NCBI RefSeq assembly: GCF_051106095.1
Contig: NC_135785.1
Location: 94,219,001 to 94,283,000 of the forward strand
DNA length: 64,000 bases
Direction: 5' to 3'
Origin: Pogona vitticeps
Taxonomy: Eukaryota > Chordata > Lepidosauria > Squamata > Agamidae
A model generated the notes under the pieces. It was given only the letters and a program-made list of their open reading frames with translations. It was not told where the DNA came from and did no database searches. Both the position numbers and the translations under genes were made by a program. Of this stretch, positions 62,813 through 64,000 are shown one piece after another (within the stretch, counting starts at the first letter, position 1; the number at the start of each line of letters is the position of its first letter).

Positions 62813-64000
62813 CAATCTTATACTTGTGGAGGTACTAGGCTGCACATCACCTGGAATAGTACTTCATATAATGCTCAGGAGCATTCAAGAAAATTTTCAC
62901 TGCTATCAGTGTTTACATGTTGTCCTTTCCCCATCTTGATGTAGTCATAGCTGCTAGTATTCCAGGCATACCTGCTGCTGTGGTGCATCCCTACAGCCCC
63001 TGCCATGGGGCACCCCTACTTGACTCTCGTGAAGGAGAGGTACCTTACAGCAGGAGGGCAGCCCTTTAACTGCTCCCTAGAGTACTTCCCTTTTAAGGGA
63101 ATCTGACATCTATTGACTAGAAAGTGTAGTTCAGGCTTCAAACATACGTATGCATTTAAATTGATTAACAATAATATATTTTCAAAAACCAAATATCCCA
63201 CACCCTATTTTATTAACCAAACTAGTACACATGGCATTTTGTCTGTAGTGCATTGTAGATTCTAGAACATCTGGTGAGCATGATGTTGTGCTAAAGTGGT
63301 GCTTTCCCTATTCTCTTTGATAAGCTACATAGGATCCCAGTCCAGTGAACTAAGTATATAGCTTATGCCAAATTGTAGCCCTTGCATTATATACGCCAGA
63401 TTTTGAAATCATATATGAAGCTCCATCAATGTGCATACATCTCTGATAACATATTTTAGCAATTGCCAGCTTTTTTTCAGTAATCCTGAAAAGCCCCTTT
63501 AAATTACTCAGCAGCAGTACTTGATAGCTCTTGCTCTGTTTTGAATGCCTGGTGTTGCTTTATGTGGAACCTCATTGCTAAACTGATGAAATGTAGGGGA
63601 TAGACTGTTGGACTTTGACCTAGGTTGAAATCCTTACTCAAGCATGAAACATAGTGAATGACGTGAGGCAATTTGTTATAGGGATGTTGTCAAAACAAGG
63701 TGTTAGGACTGGAAAATGATGTTGATTGGAGAACTAAAGAATAAAAATGAAGTAATGCTTCCATACTTGTATGTATGAAATTACTCATTTCACTTTTAAC
63801 ATACTTTAGTTTTCACCATGTACTAACTAGTAAATGGAAGGAGTAAGCAGTTTTTTTATATAAAAAACATAAAATGCTTACTCCTTCCATGAGTAATTTT
63901 ATACATACAAGTTTTCATATATATATGAAAAAAGGAGACCAGTACAGAACTTAAGCAAATATTTTTTCTGACAATTCAAAATTTTGTTTTTGTTTAGTTA
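62813..64000. other. RUFY2 intron 8, to the right edge
   Basis: No exon recognised. Holds the hairpin at 63834-63890. Confidence 0.5.
63834..63890. repeat. inverted repeat with 16-base perfect arms
   Basis: ATGGAAGGAGTAAGCA (63834-63849) and TGCTTACTCCTTCCAT (63875-63890) are perfect complements around an AT-rich loop that can itself pair. A second pair, ACTTGTATGTATGAAATTAC (from 63765) with TAATTTTATACATACAAG (ending 63911), extends it outward with an unpaired left stretch of about 45 bases. Confidence 0.8.

Overview
This is vertebrate nuclear DNA, almost certainly from a squamate reptile. Three protein genes lie head to tail on the + strand with ordinary GT-AG introns. The repeats are the squamate set: Sauria SINEs, a long Bov-B (RTE) LINE, CR1, L2 and L1 LINEs, Tc1/mariner, hAT and pogo-type DNA transposons, and a DIRS fossil. 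The order SLC25A16 - DNA2 - RUFY2, all in one orientation, matches the neighbourhood I remember for human 10q21.

Layout: (1) 1-7560 holds the last three visible exons of SLC25A16 (mitochondrial carrier) and a 2.4 kb 3' UTR; an almost full-length Tc1 element sits in one intron. (2) 7560-12300 is intergenic and packed with LINE pieces (CR1 tail, a LINE C-terminal domain, L2) with a nested Sauria SINE. (3) 12300-40115 is the complete DNA2 gene: a CpG-rich promoter, 21 coding exons that sum to 1,055 codons plus stop (human is 1,060 aa), and a 3' UTR with two poly(A) signals. All catalytic and Fe-S residues are present. Its last intron appears to be a U12-type AT-AC intron. (4) 40115-47700 is intergenic with a mariner fragment and a roughly 3.2 kb degenerate Bov-B. 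(5) 47700-64000 is the 5' half of RUFY2: CpG island, start exon and seven further coding exons (RUN domain and the start of the coiled coil). The gene runs off the right edge.

DNA2 is a nuclease-helicase for Okazaki-flap and resected-end processing. SLC25A16 is an inner mitochondrial membrane carrier. RUFY2 is an endosomal RUN/FYVE effector. They share no pathway that I know of; they are neighbours by conserved synteny. I found no operon-like or defence-like system. The points most worth a second look are the AT-AC terminal intron of DNA2, a 5'-inverted L1 with a 13-bp target duplication, a foldback repeat family with three copies (one split by a SINE), transposons ending 20-50 bp from DNA2 splice acceptors, and a hairpin near the right edge. 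Exon limits were read by eye from splice consensus, reading-frame continuity and remembered human protein sequences. No alignment was run.
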